Counted from the first letter of the stretch, positions 1 through 6,134 are shown. The stretch is DNA of 7,596 bases from an uncultured Rhodospirillaceae bacterium (GCA_913041095.1 CAJWIB010000124.1:1-7596), one strand, 5' to 3'. Made by a program: numbers and translations. The notes: generated by a model from the sequence alone, not told the origin.

Positions 1-942
1 CTCGGTTGCGGTGACAAGAGCGGACCGCACCGCCGGTTCCATCGCCGAATGACCAGCATCCGGTACCACCACATAGTTCATTTCCGGCAATTCTTTGGCC
101 AGAGCATCAGCCGTCCCTATCGGGCAGACCATATCGTAGCGGCCTTGAACGATGGTCCCGGGAAGGTGGCGAATACGATCAATATTATCGATAAAATAAT
201 CATCCGACAGATAGAGATCATTGACAAAATAATGCGCCTCGATGCGGGCTAAGGCGAGTGAAGCTCGGCCGGAATCGAGCTCTGAGACACTGCGGGATGA
301 CGGCAATAGCGTCGAGCAGGCGCCTTCAAAGCGCGCCCACATGCGGGCGGCGGGTTCATGAATTTGATGGTCCGGATCAACCAAACGCTTGTGGTAGAAT
401 CCAAGCAAATCCGCGCGCTCCTCTGCCGGCAAAAATTCGCTAAACTCCCGCCAATTTTCCGGAAATACTGCTTTGATCCCATCCAGGAACCACTCCAGCT
501 CTTTCTGACTGCAGAGAAAAACACCGCGCAAGATAAAGCCGGACACCCGCTCGGTATGTTCGATACCGTAGGCGAGCGCCAGGGACGATCCCCAGGAACC
601 GCCAAACACCAGCCATTTATCAATATTGAGATGTTGCCGCAGCACTTCCATATCGCTGATCAGATACTGGGTGGTATTATTGGTGATATCGGCAAACGGC
701 CTTGAGCGGCCGCTGCCGCGCTGATCAAAAATCACGATGCGGTAATGCTCGGGATCAAAAAACCGCCGGTGCGACGGCGCCGCGCCCGCGCCCGGCCCGC
801 CATGCAGAAAGACCACCGGGATACCGTCCGGGTTACCCGAGACCTCCCAATACATTTTGTGGTGACCATCGAGATCGAGCATACCTTTTTCATAAGCTTC
901 AATATCAGGATAAAGCTGATATGTTGTTGAGGATACATCCAT
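1..942 (-). CDS. pip: Proline iminopeptidase (alpha/beta hydrolase, peptidase family S33), 3' end cut by window edge
   Basis: This cytoplasmic serine peptidase releases N-terminal proline from peptides. The frame is open for 314 codons from the ATG at 940-942 to base 1 with no stop. Family members are about 313-325 residues, so only a few C-terminal residues should be missing. Visible landmarks are the oxyanion-region HGGPG at residues 47-51, DQRGSGRS at 73-80, the nucleophile elbow GGSWGS with Ser116, the acid in GRYDMVCP (Asp270), and the catalytic histidine in DAGHSAMEP (His298). The order and spacing match the Serratia-type enzyme triad. There is no clear ribosome binding site ahead of the ATG. 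The gene diverges from the nuclease remnant starting near 1012. A less specific S33 hydrolase is the only realistic alternative. Confidence 0.95.
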   Translation of the reverse strand, partial: MDVSSTTYQLYPDIEAYEKGMLDLDGHHKMYWEVSGNPDGIPVVFLHGGPGAGAAPSHRRFFDPEHYRIVIFDQRGSGRSRPFADITNNTTQYLISDMEVLRQHLNIDKWLVFGGSWGSSLALAYGIEHTERVSGFILRGVFLCSQKELEWFLDGIKAVFPENWREFSEFLPAEERADLLGFYHKRLVDPDHQIHEPAARMWARFEGACSTLLPSSRSVSELDSGRASLALARIEAHYFVNDLYLSDDYFIDNIDRIRHLPGTIVQGRYDMVCPIGTADALAKELPEMNYVVVPDAGHSAMEPAVRSALVTATE

Positions 943-949
943 GAATATA

Positions 950-978
950 GGTCTAGGCGGTTGAGCATACTCTGTCAA
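950..978 (-). promoter_or_regulatory. Possible promoter for the proline iminopeptidase gene
   Basis: On the minus strand a perfect -35 hexamer TTGACA (973-978) is followed after exactly 17 bases by TAGACC (950-955), a poor -10 with three consensus matches. If used, transcription would start about one base before the ATG at 942. That would fit the absence of a Shine-Dalgarno sequence and suggest a leaderless or near-leaderless message. The weak -10 keeps this tentative. Confidence 0.25.
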
Positions 979-1011
979 AAACTAGCTTGATCTCAAGCCG
1001 GTCACAATTTT

Positions 1012-1820
1012 GTGCCTATTGTCGCTGTGATCGCCTTAGCGCTGCTTTGTGCGCCGTCCTTCAGACCAAGGAACTTAAACTCGTTAAAGATGAAACCGCT
1101 GAAGTCTCTGTTGTTATCGATGGTGATACGGTGAAGCTCAAACGGACCATCGGCAAAGGCAATTTGGTGTCAAACCAAATCCGGTTGGTTGGTATCCAGG
1201 CACCGAAATTGCCGCTAGGACGGAAAAATTTTAAAACCTAGCCCCTGATGGATAAAGCCAAAGCCACCTTGGAAAAGCTGAGCCTCGGTAAAAATGTCAC
1301 GTTGTCTTATGGCGGGCGATGGATGGGCTGCAACGGTCGTTTGCTTACTCTTCTGCATTTACCGGATGGTGCGTGGCTGGAAGGTGCTTTCCTAGCACAA
1401 TGCATGGCGCGGGTTTATTTTCTACGATAACCAGGCGGTCATCGTAGAAATGCTGGAAGGAGAAAACGCTGCCCAGGCAAAAAACTCGGCATCTGGCGAC
1501 ACCCGTTTTATTACATTCACCAACAATCCGAATTGGTCGAGGATTTAAAGCGTTTTAAAAACTTCTTCCAATTGATCGAAGGACGCGTGCGTGATGTCAC
1601 GCGTCTGCGGAAGAAAACATTCATTAATTTTAGTAACAATTGGCGGACTGATTTTACCATTTCCCTCAATGCACGAACGGTAAAGTTATTTGATCGGGCG
1701 GGCGTTAATCCTCTACTATTAAAAGGTAAGCTCGTCAGGGTACGTGGCTGGAACAAGTCGTTTAATGGTCCTATGATCAATGCCACTCATCCTGAGAAAA
1801 TTGAGATGTTGGATAAATAA
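1012..1820 (+). pseudogene. Decayed gene for a secreted thermonuclease-fold (SNase-like) protein with a C-terminal extension
   Basis: Pieces in two frames join into one protein of about 265 residues. A GTG at 1012 opens a signal peptide (VPIVAVIALALLCAPSF). The frame must then change between about 1058 and 1090 to reach the SNase-like part VVIDGDTVKLK and IRLVGIQAPKLPLG. A TAG at 1239-1241 stands where the flanking residues (NFKT, then PLMDKAKATLE) suggest Trp (TGG). After ARVYF, an extra T in the T run at 1418-1421 shifts the frame, giving YDNQAVIVEMLEGENAAQA. A missing A in the run at 1479-1484 restores the first frame at KKLGIWRHPFYYI. The rest is intact to the TAA at 1818-1820 and forms a second domain (LIEGRVRDVTRL, NWRTDFTISL, RVRGWNKSFNGP). 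The SNase part keeps the Asp-Gly-Asp-Thr turn and Arg positions but has QAPK where classical nucleases have DTPE. The layout resembles thermonuclease-family proteins of Rhodospirillales. Assembly errors could explain homopolymer shifts but not easily the nonsense codon. Confidence 0.82.
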
Positions 1821-1823
1821 AGT

Positions 1824-3302
1824 ATGTTGCAGAAGCGAAAAATAATTGGTGTCATGTTGGTCCTGCTCACGACAGCCGACCTCGGTGGTTGTTCGGTCAA
1901 TCCGGCAACCGGCAATCAAAACTTCACTGGCTTTATGTCGCTCGAAGATGAGAGGCGCATTGGCGCCAAGGAACATCCAAAAATTCTTAAGTCTTTCGGT
2001 GGTGCTTATAAGGACCAAGCTGTTACCGCCTATGTCAATAATATTGGCAATCAACTGGCGGCGAGATCTGAGTTGCCAAACATCAAATGGACTTTTACGG
2101 TGTTAAACTCTCCTCAGATTAATGCCTTTGCCTTGCCGGGCGGCTATATCTACGTCACCCGCGGCTTGATGGCCCTGGCCGGCAGTGAAGCCGAACTGGC
2201 TGGTGTGATAGCGCATGAGATCGGGCATGTCACCGGCCGCCATACGGCGCAGCGTCATAGCAAAGCGACGGGGGCTTCAATTATGGGTGCCATTCTCGGC
2301 ATTGCCGTCGGCTCCCGTGCGGTTAGCGAATTGTTCAATGTCGGGGCGGATCTTTATCTCCAGTCTTTTTCGCGGGAGCAGGAATTTGAAGCCGATTCCT
2401 TGGGAGTCCGCTATTTGTCGCGGACCAATTACGACACTAAATCGATGGTGAGTTTTTTATCCAAGCTGCGCTCGCACAGCCAGTTGGAAGCCAAGCGCCA
2501 CGAAAAAGATCCCTCCAGCGTCGATCAGGGCGATATGTTCGCGACCCACCCCCGAACAATTGACCGGGTGGAACGCGCAATTAAGAACGTCAAGGGGACT
2601 AAATCCGGCGCCCGGCTCGGCACTGTGGATTATATGGAGCTCTTGCATAATATGCTATATGGCGACGATCCCAAAGAAGGCTTTATTAAGGGCCATACCT
2701 TCATTCATCCCGAGTTGCGATTTCGCTTCGACGTACCTGAAAGTTTTCGTTTGTTTAATAGCCCTCGTGCCGTCGTCGCTAAAGGCCCGGGCGGCTCAAT
2801 CATCCAGTTTGATATGGCCGGCAAGCCCTATAGTGGTGCAATGACGTCCTATATCCCAAACGTTTGGGCGCGGCGGTCAAGTTTCAAGCGCGTTGAGCGG
2901 ATCACCGTCAACGGCTTACAAGGAGCGACCGCGACTGCCCGGGTACGGCAACGCAGCGGCACTTTTGATCTAAGATTTGTTGCCATCCGTCAAAAAATGA
3001 ATAGGAGTGATGACCGTATTTACCGCTTTATGTTTTTAACGCCGGTGAATTTGACCGATCGCCTGTCGCTGGGATTGCGTAAAACGACTTTTAGTCTGCG
3101 CTCGATATCTTTCACCGAAGCGCAACAATCTAAACCGACACGGATATTGGTAAAGCCGGTGCGCGCCGGCGACGGGATTCAGACCTTTATCCGCCAGATG
3201 AATATTGATGATTTTAAGGAAGAAACTTTCCGGGTGATCAACGGCTTAGCCGCCAATGATAATCTGCGCCGCGGCAAGCTAGTCAAAATAATCTCCGAGT
3301 AA
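1824..3302 (+). CDS. M48-family zinc metalloprotease, periplasmic lipoprotein with LysM-like C-terminus (BepA/LoiP-like)
   Basis: This 492-residue protein is a probable outer-membrane-anchored protease. Related M48 lipoproteins degrade or help assemble damaged outer-membrane proteins. A basic start, hydrophobic core and lipobox LGGC place the lipidated Cys at residue 23, followed by Ser, which in enterobacteria favours outer-membrane sorting. The zinc site is HEIGH (131-135) with the third ligand probably Glu187 in EFEAD (ExxxD). FATHP (239-243) matches the His-Pro segment that occupies the active site in BepA. A hydrophobic Gly/Ala segment lies at about 151-170. Residues about 295-430 form a conserved extra domain, and residues about 441-491 resemble LysM (VRAGDGIQTF ... 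VINGLAANDNLRRGKLVKI). The ATG is 3 bases after the nuclease remnant's stop and lacks a strong ribosome site, which suggests former translational coupling. The exact substrate is unknown. Confidence 0.92.
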   Translation: MLQKRKIIGVMLVLLTTADLGGCSVNPATGNQNFTGFMSLEDERRIGAKEHPKILKSFGGAYKDQAVTAYVNNIGNQLAARSELPNIKWTFTVLNSPQINAFALPGGYIYVTRGLMALAGSEAELAGVIAHEIGHVTGRHTAQRHSKATGASIMGAILGIAVGSRAVSELFNVGADLYLQSFSREQEFEADSLGVRYLSRTNYDTKSMVSFLSKLRSHSQLEAKRHEKDPSSVDQGDMFATHPRTIDRVERAIKNVKGTKSGARLGTVDYMELLHNMLYGDDPKEGFIKGHTFIHPELRFRFDVPESFRLFNSPRAVVAKGPGGSIIQFDMAGKPYSGAMTSYIPNVWARRSSFKRVERITVNGLQGATATARVRQRSGTFDLRFVAIRQKMNRSDDRIYRFMFLTPVNLTDRLSLGLRKTTFSLRSISFTEAQQSKPTRILVKPVRAGDGIQTFIRQMNIDDFKEETFRVINGLAANDNLRRGKLVKIISE

Positions 3303-3325
3303 AAGTGTTAATTTATCAACTTTTG
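3301..3325. terminator. Weak possible bidirectional terminator between converging genes
   Basis: AAAAGT and ACTTTT form a 6-base inverted repeat over the 13-base gap between the M48 stop and the stop of the converging Rossmann-fold gene. A run of A on one side and T on the other would serve both strands. The stem is short and AT-rich, so this is only suggestive, but no better terminator is visible for either gene. Confidence 0.25.
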
Positions 3326-3810
3326 AGACTGCCAAAAAGTTCGGTCAGAAAGCCGATCGACAATTCATAGATACCGGGTGAGATGCTCTCGCGGCAGCCA
3401 GCCACATTGAGAATTTTTATCTCGTCGCGGACAATCCAATCACGCACATCACTGACATAACCTTTGCCTTGAAAATCAAATATCAGGCAGGATTTGCCAA
3501 GTTTCCGGGTAAGCTTGACGGTTAGCATGGAGCCGTCATCAAGTCCCTCATCGGCGAGTACCAACGTGCCATCGCTGTTCGACACATTCATCGACGTGCG
3601 TTCCGCCGGGTCCGGACTTTCGGTTTCCTGCAGCGGATAGTGATCATCTATCTCACCATCCTCTGCCCACCGCCCCAAGGGGCACCAGCCGCCACACTCA
3701 ATACCCAGCCGGAGCGCCGCATCAAGGGCGGCGCGATCAACCCCGGTCTGGCCACCGGAAATGATTTTATCGATAATATAAGAATCAGGAGTATCTGGGT
3801 AATCAGACAT
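3316..3810 (-). CDS. Putative molybdenum carrier family protein (YpsA/LOG-like Rossmann fold)
   Basis: With the ATG at 3808-3810 the product has 164 residues, usual for this family. A TTG at 3825 would add five residues (MLLSP) but sits against the upstream terminator, so I prefer the ATG. Family landmarks are GGQTGVDRAALD (19-30), GWCPLGRWAEDG (41-52), the RTSMNV and SDGT segments (71-82), and LNVAGCRES (134-142). The glycine-rich first loop and alternating strands suggest a nucleotide-binding Rossmann fold related to YpsA, DprA and LOG proteins. The name comes from an assumed molybdenum cofactor role. No cofactor genes lie nearby, so the true ligand and function are unknown. No Shine-Dalgarno sequence is visible. 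A TATTAT (3816-3821) just before the ATG could be a -10 giving a leaderless message, but has no good -35. The gene lies 71 bases after carD. Confidence 0.85.
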   Translation of the reverse strand: MSDYPDTPDSYIIDKIISGGQTGVDRAALDAALRLGIECGGWCPLGRWAEDGEIDDHYPLQETESPDPAERTSMNVSNSDGTLVLADEGLDDGSMLTVKLTRKLGKSCLIFDFQGKGYVSDVRDWIVRDEIKILNVAGCRESISPGIYELSIGFLTELFGSLKS

Positions 3811-3827
3811 AGGCGATAATAGCAAAT

Positions 3828-3865
3828 AAAAAAGGGTGCCAGAAAAAAATATTGGCGCCCCTTAA
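3828..3865 (-). terminator. Rho-independent terminator of carD
   Basis: On the minus strand, GGGCGCCA (3853-3860) pairs with TGGCACCC (3834-3841) except for one C-A mismatch. The pairing extends by a G-U and A-T pairs, with an 11-base loop. The 3' arm runs straight into six T (3828-3833). It lies 16 bases after the carD stop codon and ends about 17 bases before the next gene's ATG. Confidence 0.7.
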
Positions 3866-3881
3866 AAATAAAATTTTGTAC

Positions 3882-4403
3882 TTAAGCTGCCTGCAGAACC
3901 GCTTCCAGTTTCTCGGTGGCTTTTTCCTTATCAATATTTTCAACCACAGCAACCTCTCCGGCCAAACGTTCCAGCGCAGCCTCATAAATCTGGCGCTCAC
4001 TGAAAGATTGATCAGGCTGACCGACATTGCGGTGAAGATCGCGAACAACTTCAGCTATCAGCACCGGATCGCCGGAATTGATCTTGGCTTCATACTCCTG
4101 CGCGCGGCGGCTCCACATGGTGCGTTTAACCCGGGCGCGGCCTTTCAATGTCGTTACCGCGTTATCCATAATTTTGCGCGAGCTCACTTTGCGCAAACCC
4201 GAAATTTCCATTTTATTGGTCGGCACGCGGAGCGTCATCCGGTCATTGTCAAATGTCACGACAACGAGTTTCAGATTGTGGCCACCGATGGTTTCTTTTT
4301 CGATTCCTTGCACCTGACCAACACCATGGGTCGGGTAGACGACAAAATCGCCAGGTTTAAAGGATAATTTAACTTTATTTTTAGTCGTTCTTGCTTTCGC
4401 CAT
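3882..4403 (-). CDS. carD: CarD/CdnL-family RNA polymerase-binding transcription regulator
   Basis: This 173-residue protein is predicted to bind the RNA polymerase beta subunit and stabilise promoter open complexes, a role studied for Caulobacter CdnL in growth and rRNA control. The N-terminal Tudor-like RNAP-interaction domain spans about residues 15-70 (FKPGDFVVYPTHGVGQV, then TFDNDRMTLRVPTNKM). The helical DNA-binding domain follows at about 85-155. It contains RTMWSRR, whose Trp97 corresponds to the conserved tryptophan that wedges into the upstream edge of the bubble. The last 20 residues are charged and helical. The length is usual for alphaproteobacteria. The ATG at 4401-4403 has GGAG 12 bases upstream (4416-4419), rather far. 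The gene sits alone between a 419-base upstream gap and its own terminator, which suggests an independent promoter. Confidence 0.96.
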   Translation of the reverse strand: MAKARTTKNKVKLSFKPGDFVVYPTHGVGQVQGIEKETIGGHNLKLVVVTFDNDRMTLRVPTNKMEISGLRKVSSRKIMDNAVTTLKGRARVKRTMWSRRAQEYEAKINSGDPVLIAEVVRDLHRNVGQPDQSFSERQIYEAALERLAGEVAVVENIDKEKATEKLEAVLQAA

Positions 4404-4536
4404 AATTCACTATTTCTCCGCCAATTTGCCAATAAGCGCTAAAAAATCATCTCACCCGCTCGGTTAATTTCAGCCGCCTCGGGCGCGCCCATTTGCATAA
4501 ATTTTATTTGATATCACTGTTTCGTTAGCGAATTCT

Positions 4537-4626
4537 TTACATTCCTAGTATGCCAGCCTCAATTTTACTGACCCAATTGATTACCCGGATGCCCCAATCT
4601 AGAAGCTCAAAGAACCGCTCATACAA
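4537..4626 (-). other. Candidate 29-codon small ORF in the carD leader
   Basis: The frame runs from a TTG (4624-4626) to a TAA (4537-4539). It encodes an aromatic and amphipathic peptide containing YERFFELLDWGIRVINWV. A 9-codon ATG frame (MVGWVGIVV, 4619-4648) overlaps its start in another register and would join it after a single-base shift. There is no strong ribosome site, and short open frames are common by chance. I do not recognise the peptide. It is recorded because it lies downstream of a good promoter signal. Confidence 0.2.
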
Positions 4627-4676
4627 CGATGCCGACCCAGCCTACCATTTTACCAGCTCACGTGATCAGCAGATAG

Positions 4677-4685
4677 ATTATACCA
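4677..4685 (-). promoter_or_regulatory. Extended -10 promoter element, probably driving carD
   Basis: The minus strand carries TGGTATAAT, a perfect TGn extension plus a perfect TATAAT hexamer (4677-4682). The sequence 17 bases upstream (GTATTT, 4700-4705) is not a -35, which fits an extended -10 type promoter. Transcription would start near 4670 and give a leader of about 267 bases before carD. The AT-rich stretch at 4711-4743 would lie about 40-70 bases upstream of the start, where an UP element or activator site is expected. Confidence 0.5.
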
Positions 4686-4710
4686 CAAAAATAGGCTTAA
4701 AATACAGGCC

Positions 4711-4735
4711 AATTTATTAACATGTGTAATAAATT
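4711..4735. repeat. Perfect 9+9 AT-rich inverted repeat upstream of the carD promoter
   Basis: AATTTATTA (4711-4719) and TAATAAATT (4727-4735) are exact reverse complements around the 7-base centre ACATGTG. The centre lies about 53 bases upstream of the predicted carD start. It could be an operator, an UP-like element or chance in AT-rich DNA. It lacks a GC-rich stem, so a terminator role is unlikely. Confidence 0.6.
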
Positions 4736-4758
4736 AATTAAAAACGGCGCTAAATTGG

Positions 4759-4784
4759 AAAAATGGTCCGCAAAAACGAGCCAT
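4759..4784 (-). terminator. Possible rho-independent terminator of fdxA
   Basis: On the minus strand ATGGCTC pairs with GGACCAT across an 8-base loop (GTTTTTGC), with one mismatch and one G-U pair. The 3' arm runs into five T. It begins about 40 bases after the fdxA stop. The stem is imperfect, so the call is moderate. Confidence 0.4.
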
Positions 4785-4822
4785 AATTCTTTTAATTCAA
4801 TAGGTTACTGTAATTTTGGTCT

Positions 4823-5158
4823 TTAACTGCCAACACCCGGACTTTCGCTCAATTCGGCGCGTTTGCCTTCTTTATCTTTCCATTCATCGGCATCAGCCGG
4901 GCTTTCGCCTTTAACCGTAATATTTGGCCAAACAACCGCCAGACGGGTGTTTATTTCCAGCCATTCATCCAACCCATCTTCGGTATCCGGCAAAATAGCT
5001 TCTGCTGGACATTCCGGCTCGCAAACACCGCAATCGATGCATTCGTCGGGGCTGATTACCAAAAAGTTTTCACCTTCGTAGAAGCAATCGACGGGGCAAA
5101 CCTCGACGCAATCCATATACTTACATTTGATACAATTTTCGGTGACGATGTAGGTCAT
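4823..5158 (-). CDS. fdxA: Ferredoxin FdxA, 7Fe type ([3Fe-4S]/[4Fe-4S])
   Basis: This small soluble electron carrier has 111 residues, the usual length for the alphaproteobacterial FdxA family. Cysteines at 9, 12, 17, 21, 25, 40, 43, 46 and 50 reproduce the Azotobacter FdI arrangement shifted by one. Cys9, Cys17 and Cys50 should hold the [3Fe-4S] cluster, and Cys21, Cys40, Cys43 and Cys46 the [4Fe-4S] cluster. Cys12 and Cys25 are extra. The core motifs are CVEVCPVDC and CIDCGVCEPECP. The C-terminal part (about 60-111) is acidic with the typical LDEWLEIN segment. The ATG at 5156-5158 has a good GGAG ribosome site six bases upstream (5165-5168). It lies 64 bases after the TerB-like gene, so it may be read from that unit or from its own promoter. 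The electron partner cannot be told from the sequence. Confidence 0.97.
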   Translation of the reverse strand: MTYIVTENCIKCKYMDCVEVCPVDCFYEGENFLVISPDECIDCGVCEPECPAEAILPDTEDGLDEWLEINTRLAVVWPNITVKGESPADADEWKDKEGKRAELSESPGVGS

Positions 5159-5191
5159 GTTGGTCTCCGTTAAATCCCTATATTATTGTTC

Positions 5192-5206
5192 GCCTAATTA
5201 ACAGGC
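5192..5206. promoter_or_regulatory. Imperfect palindrome upstream of fdxA
   Basis: GCCTAATTAACAGGC has four perfect outer pairs (GCCT/AGGC) and an AT-rich centre. It lies 33 bases before the fdxA ATG and just upstream of a -10-like TAATAT on the minus strand, a suitable place for a repressor or activator site. No known regulator consensus is recognised with confidence. Confidence 0.2.
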
Positions 5207-5222
5207 ACATTCTTTCTTACAC

Positions 5223-5684
5223 TTATGATACACCAATGCCAAGTCTTGCAATCACTCTTTTTTTAGCATCTCCACGGCCGCGGTCATTGACGTAAATCAA
5301 CCCGGCAATTCTGCTAATTAAATTTGCTTCGAAGTGATCAACATTACCATCGGCATAAGCGACTTCCCACAGCATTTCAATCATTTCGATCCTTCGATCT
5401 GCGTCATAGCGGTCCTTTATCACCCGGGTAAAAGCATAGAGTTGTCCCGATTCCTGGATCACTATTTCGGCTTCCTCTATGAGCGTTGCAGTCTCTTCGT
5501 CATTGAGATCAAAATGAGTTTTCATCAGCGCTGTGATGCTGGCGCGTTCATCGTCGTCAAAATGCCCATCCATGCAGGCAGCTTCGACCAGCAGGGCAGC
5601 AGCAGCAGCTTGGAGCTCGTCTTTTTCCGGCGGGCCAGTTTTCGCGGCACCTTCGACAAATAATGCTTTAATTCGGTTTAGCAT
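5223..5684 (-). CDS. TerB-family (TerB/DjlA-like) helical protein
   Basis: This 153-residue acidic, helix-rich protein has the pattern of the TerB-like superfamily. Two matching halves are visible: LLVEAACMDGHFDDDERASI (31-50) and LWEVAYADGNVDHFEANLIS (105-124). Each has a helix, a DG turn with acidic residues and a following Glu, as in the metal-binding four-helix pairs of TerB. No signal peptide or membrane segment is seen, so it is probably cytoplasmic. The family name comes from tellurite resistance, but isolated copies like this one, without other ter genes nearby, have no established role, and I would not infer tellurite resistance. The ATG at 5682-5684 is the only good start and has no clear Shine-Dalgarno sequence. 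The gene lies 54 bases after the S4-domain gene and 64 bases before fdxA, probably in the same transcription unit. Confidence 0.85.
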   Translation of the reverse strand: MLNRIKALFVEGAAKTGPPEKDELQAAAAALLVEAACMDGHFDDDERASITALMKTHFDLNDEETATLIEEAEIVIQESGQLYAFTRVIKDRYDADRRIEMIEMLWEVAYADGNVDHFEANLISRIAGLIYVNDRGRGDAKKRVIARLGIGVS

Positions 5685-5738
5685 GAAGCGCTGTCTAGCA
5701 TGGAGACAACCTAAGGAAAAGCCACAAGGCCGGAATGT

Positions 5739-6134
5739 TCAATCGCGCCCCATCAATTTATCGATAGCCCGGCGTTCGGTCTTGGTTGGCCGACCAGCAC
5801 CCAGCTCACGCTTTCCAGCCAAAGCTACCGGTGCTTTGCCGCTTTTCTTCCGCGCTGCCGGTGGAGCCAAATCTTCATAGAGCGCTTGCGCTTCAGGGGC
5901 CGGACCGCGCCGCGTACCAAGTTCGATAATTTTGATTACCCGGATATCCTGACCTTTCGGAAAGGTCAGCACATCGGCCGGACGAATCAGATGATGTGCC
6001 TTGGAAGTAAGATCGCCATTGACCCGCACCTTACCGGACTGACAAAGCTTGGTTGCGAGAGAGCGGCTTTTCATAAAGCGTGCATACCATAGCCATTTGT
6101 CCAATCGCAGGCCTTTTTCCTGGCCTTCACTCAT
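5739..6134 (-). CDS. S4-domain RNA-binding protein (Hsp15/HslR-like)
   Basis: This protein of 131 residues has an S4 domain at about residues 9-56 (LRLDKWLWYARF, then SRSLATKLCQSGKVRVNG). That domain binds structured RNA, and in E. coli Hsp15 it recognises stalled 50S subunits carrying peptidyl-tRNA. The C-terminal part (about 75-131) is basic, with GRPTKTERRAIDKL near the end, a usual tail in this family. Its start overlaps the helicase stop in an ATGA (6131-6134), and AAAGG lies four bases upstream (6139-6143), so translation is probably coupled. Pairing with an RNA or DNA helicase fits a role in ribosome or RNA handling, but that is inference. Hsp15-type function is likely but not proven by sequence alone. 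Confidence 0.92.
   Translation of the reverse strand: MSEGQEKGLRLDKWLWYARFMKSRSLATKLCQSGKVRVNGDLTSKAHHLIRPADVLTFPKGQDIRVIKIIELGTRRGPAPEAQALYEDLAPPAARKKSGKAPVALAGKRELGAGRPTKTERRAIDKLMGRD

Larger units (their letters stand above)
4404..4822. other. 419-base intergenic region between fdxA and carD
   Basis: No convincing gene of normal size is present on either strand. Reading along the minus strand from fdxA, it holds a possible fdxA terminator (4759-4784), an AT-rich inverted repeat (4711-4735), an extended -10 promoter (4677-4685) and then about 267 bases ahead of the carD ATG. A second -10-like hexamer TAAAAT lies at 4501-4506 (minus) without a recognisable -35. Tiny open frames occur at 4619-4648 and 4537-4626 on the minus strand. 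A GC palindrome GGGCGCGCCC is at 4481-4490. Confidence 0.8.

Noticed and set aside
249..705. Open frames of 115-124 codons on both strands inside the proline iminopeptidase gene
   Set aside because: They overlap a full conserved gene in another frame and their translations look like random composition.
3852..4367. 171-codon open frame on the plus strand antisense to carD
   Set aside because: It mirrors the carD coding frame, has no recognisable domain and lies opposite a strongly conserved gene; long antisense frames are expected from codon bias.
4481..4490. GGGCGCGCCC perfect palindrome upstream of carD
   Set aside because: Ten-base GC palindromes are common by chance, there is no following T run and no known operator match.
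5223..5684. Tellurite resistance function for the TerB-like gene
   Set aside because: No terA, terC, terD or terZ partners are in the window; the domain alone does not support resistance.
5685..5738. Possible terminator in the gap between the S4 gene and the TerB-like gene
   Set aside because: Only a three-base GCC/GGC stem precedes a TTTT run, too short to terminate transcription.
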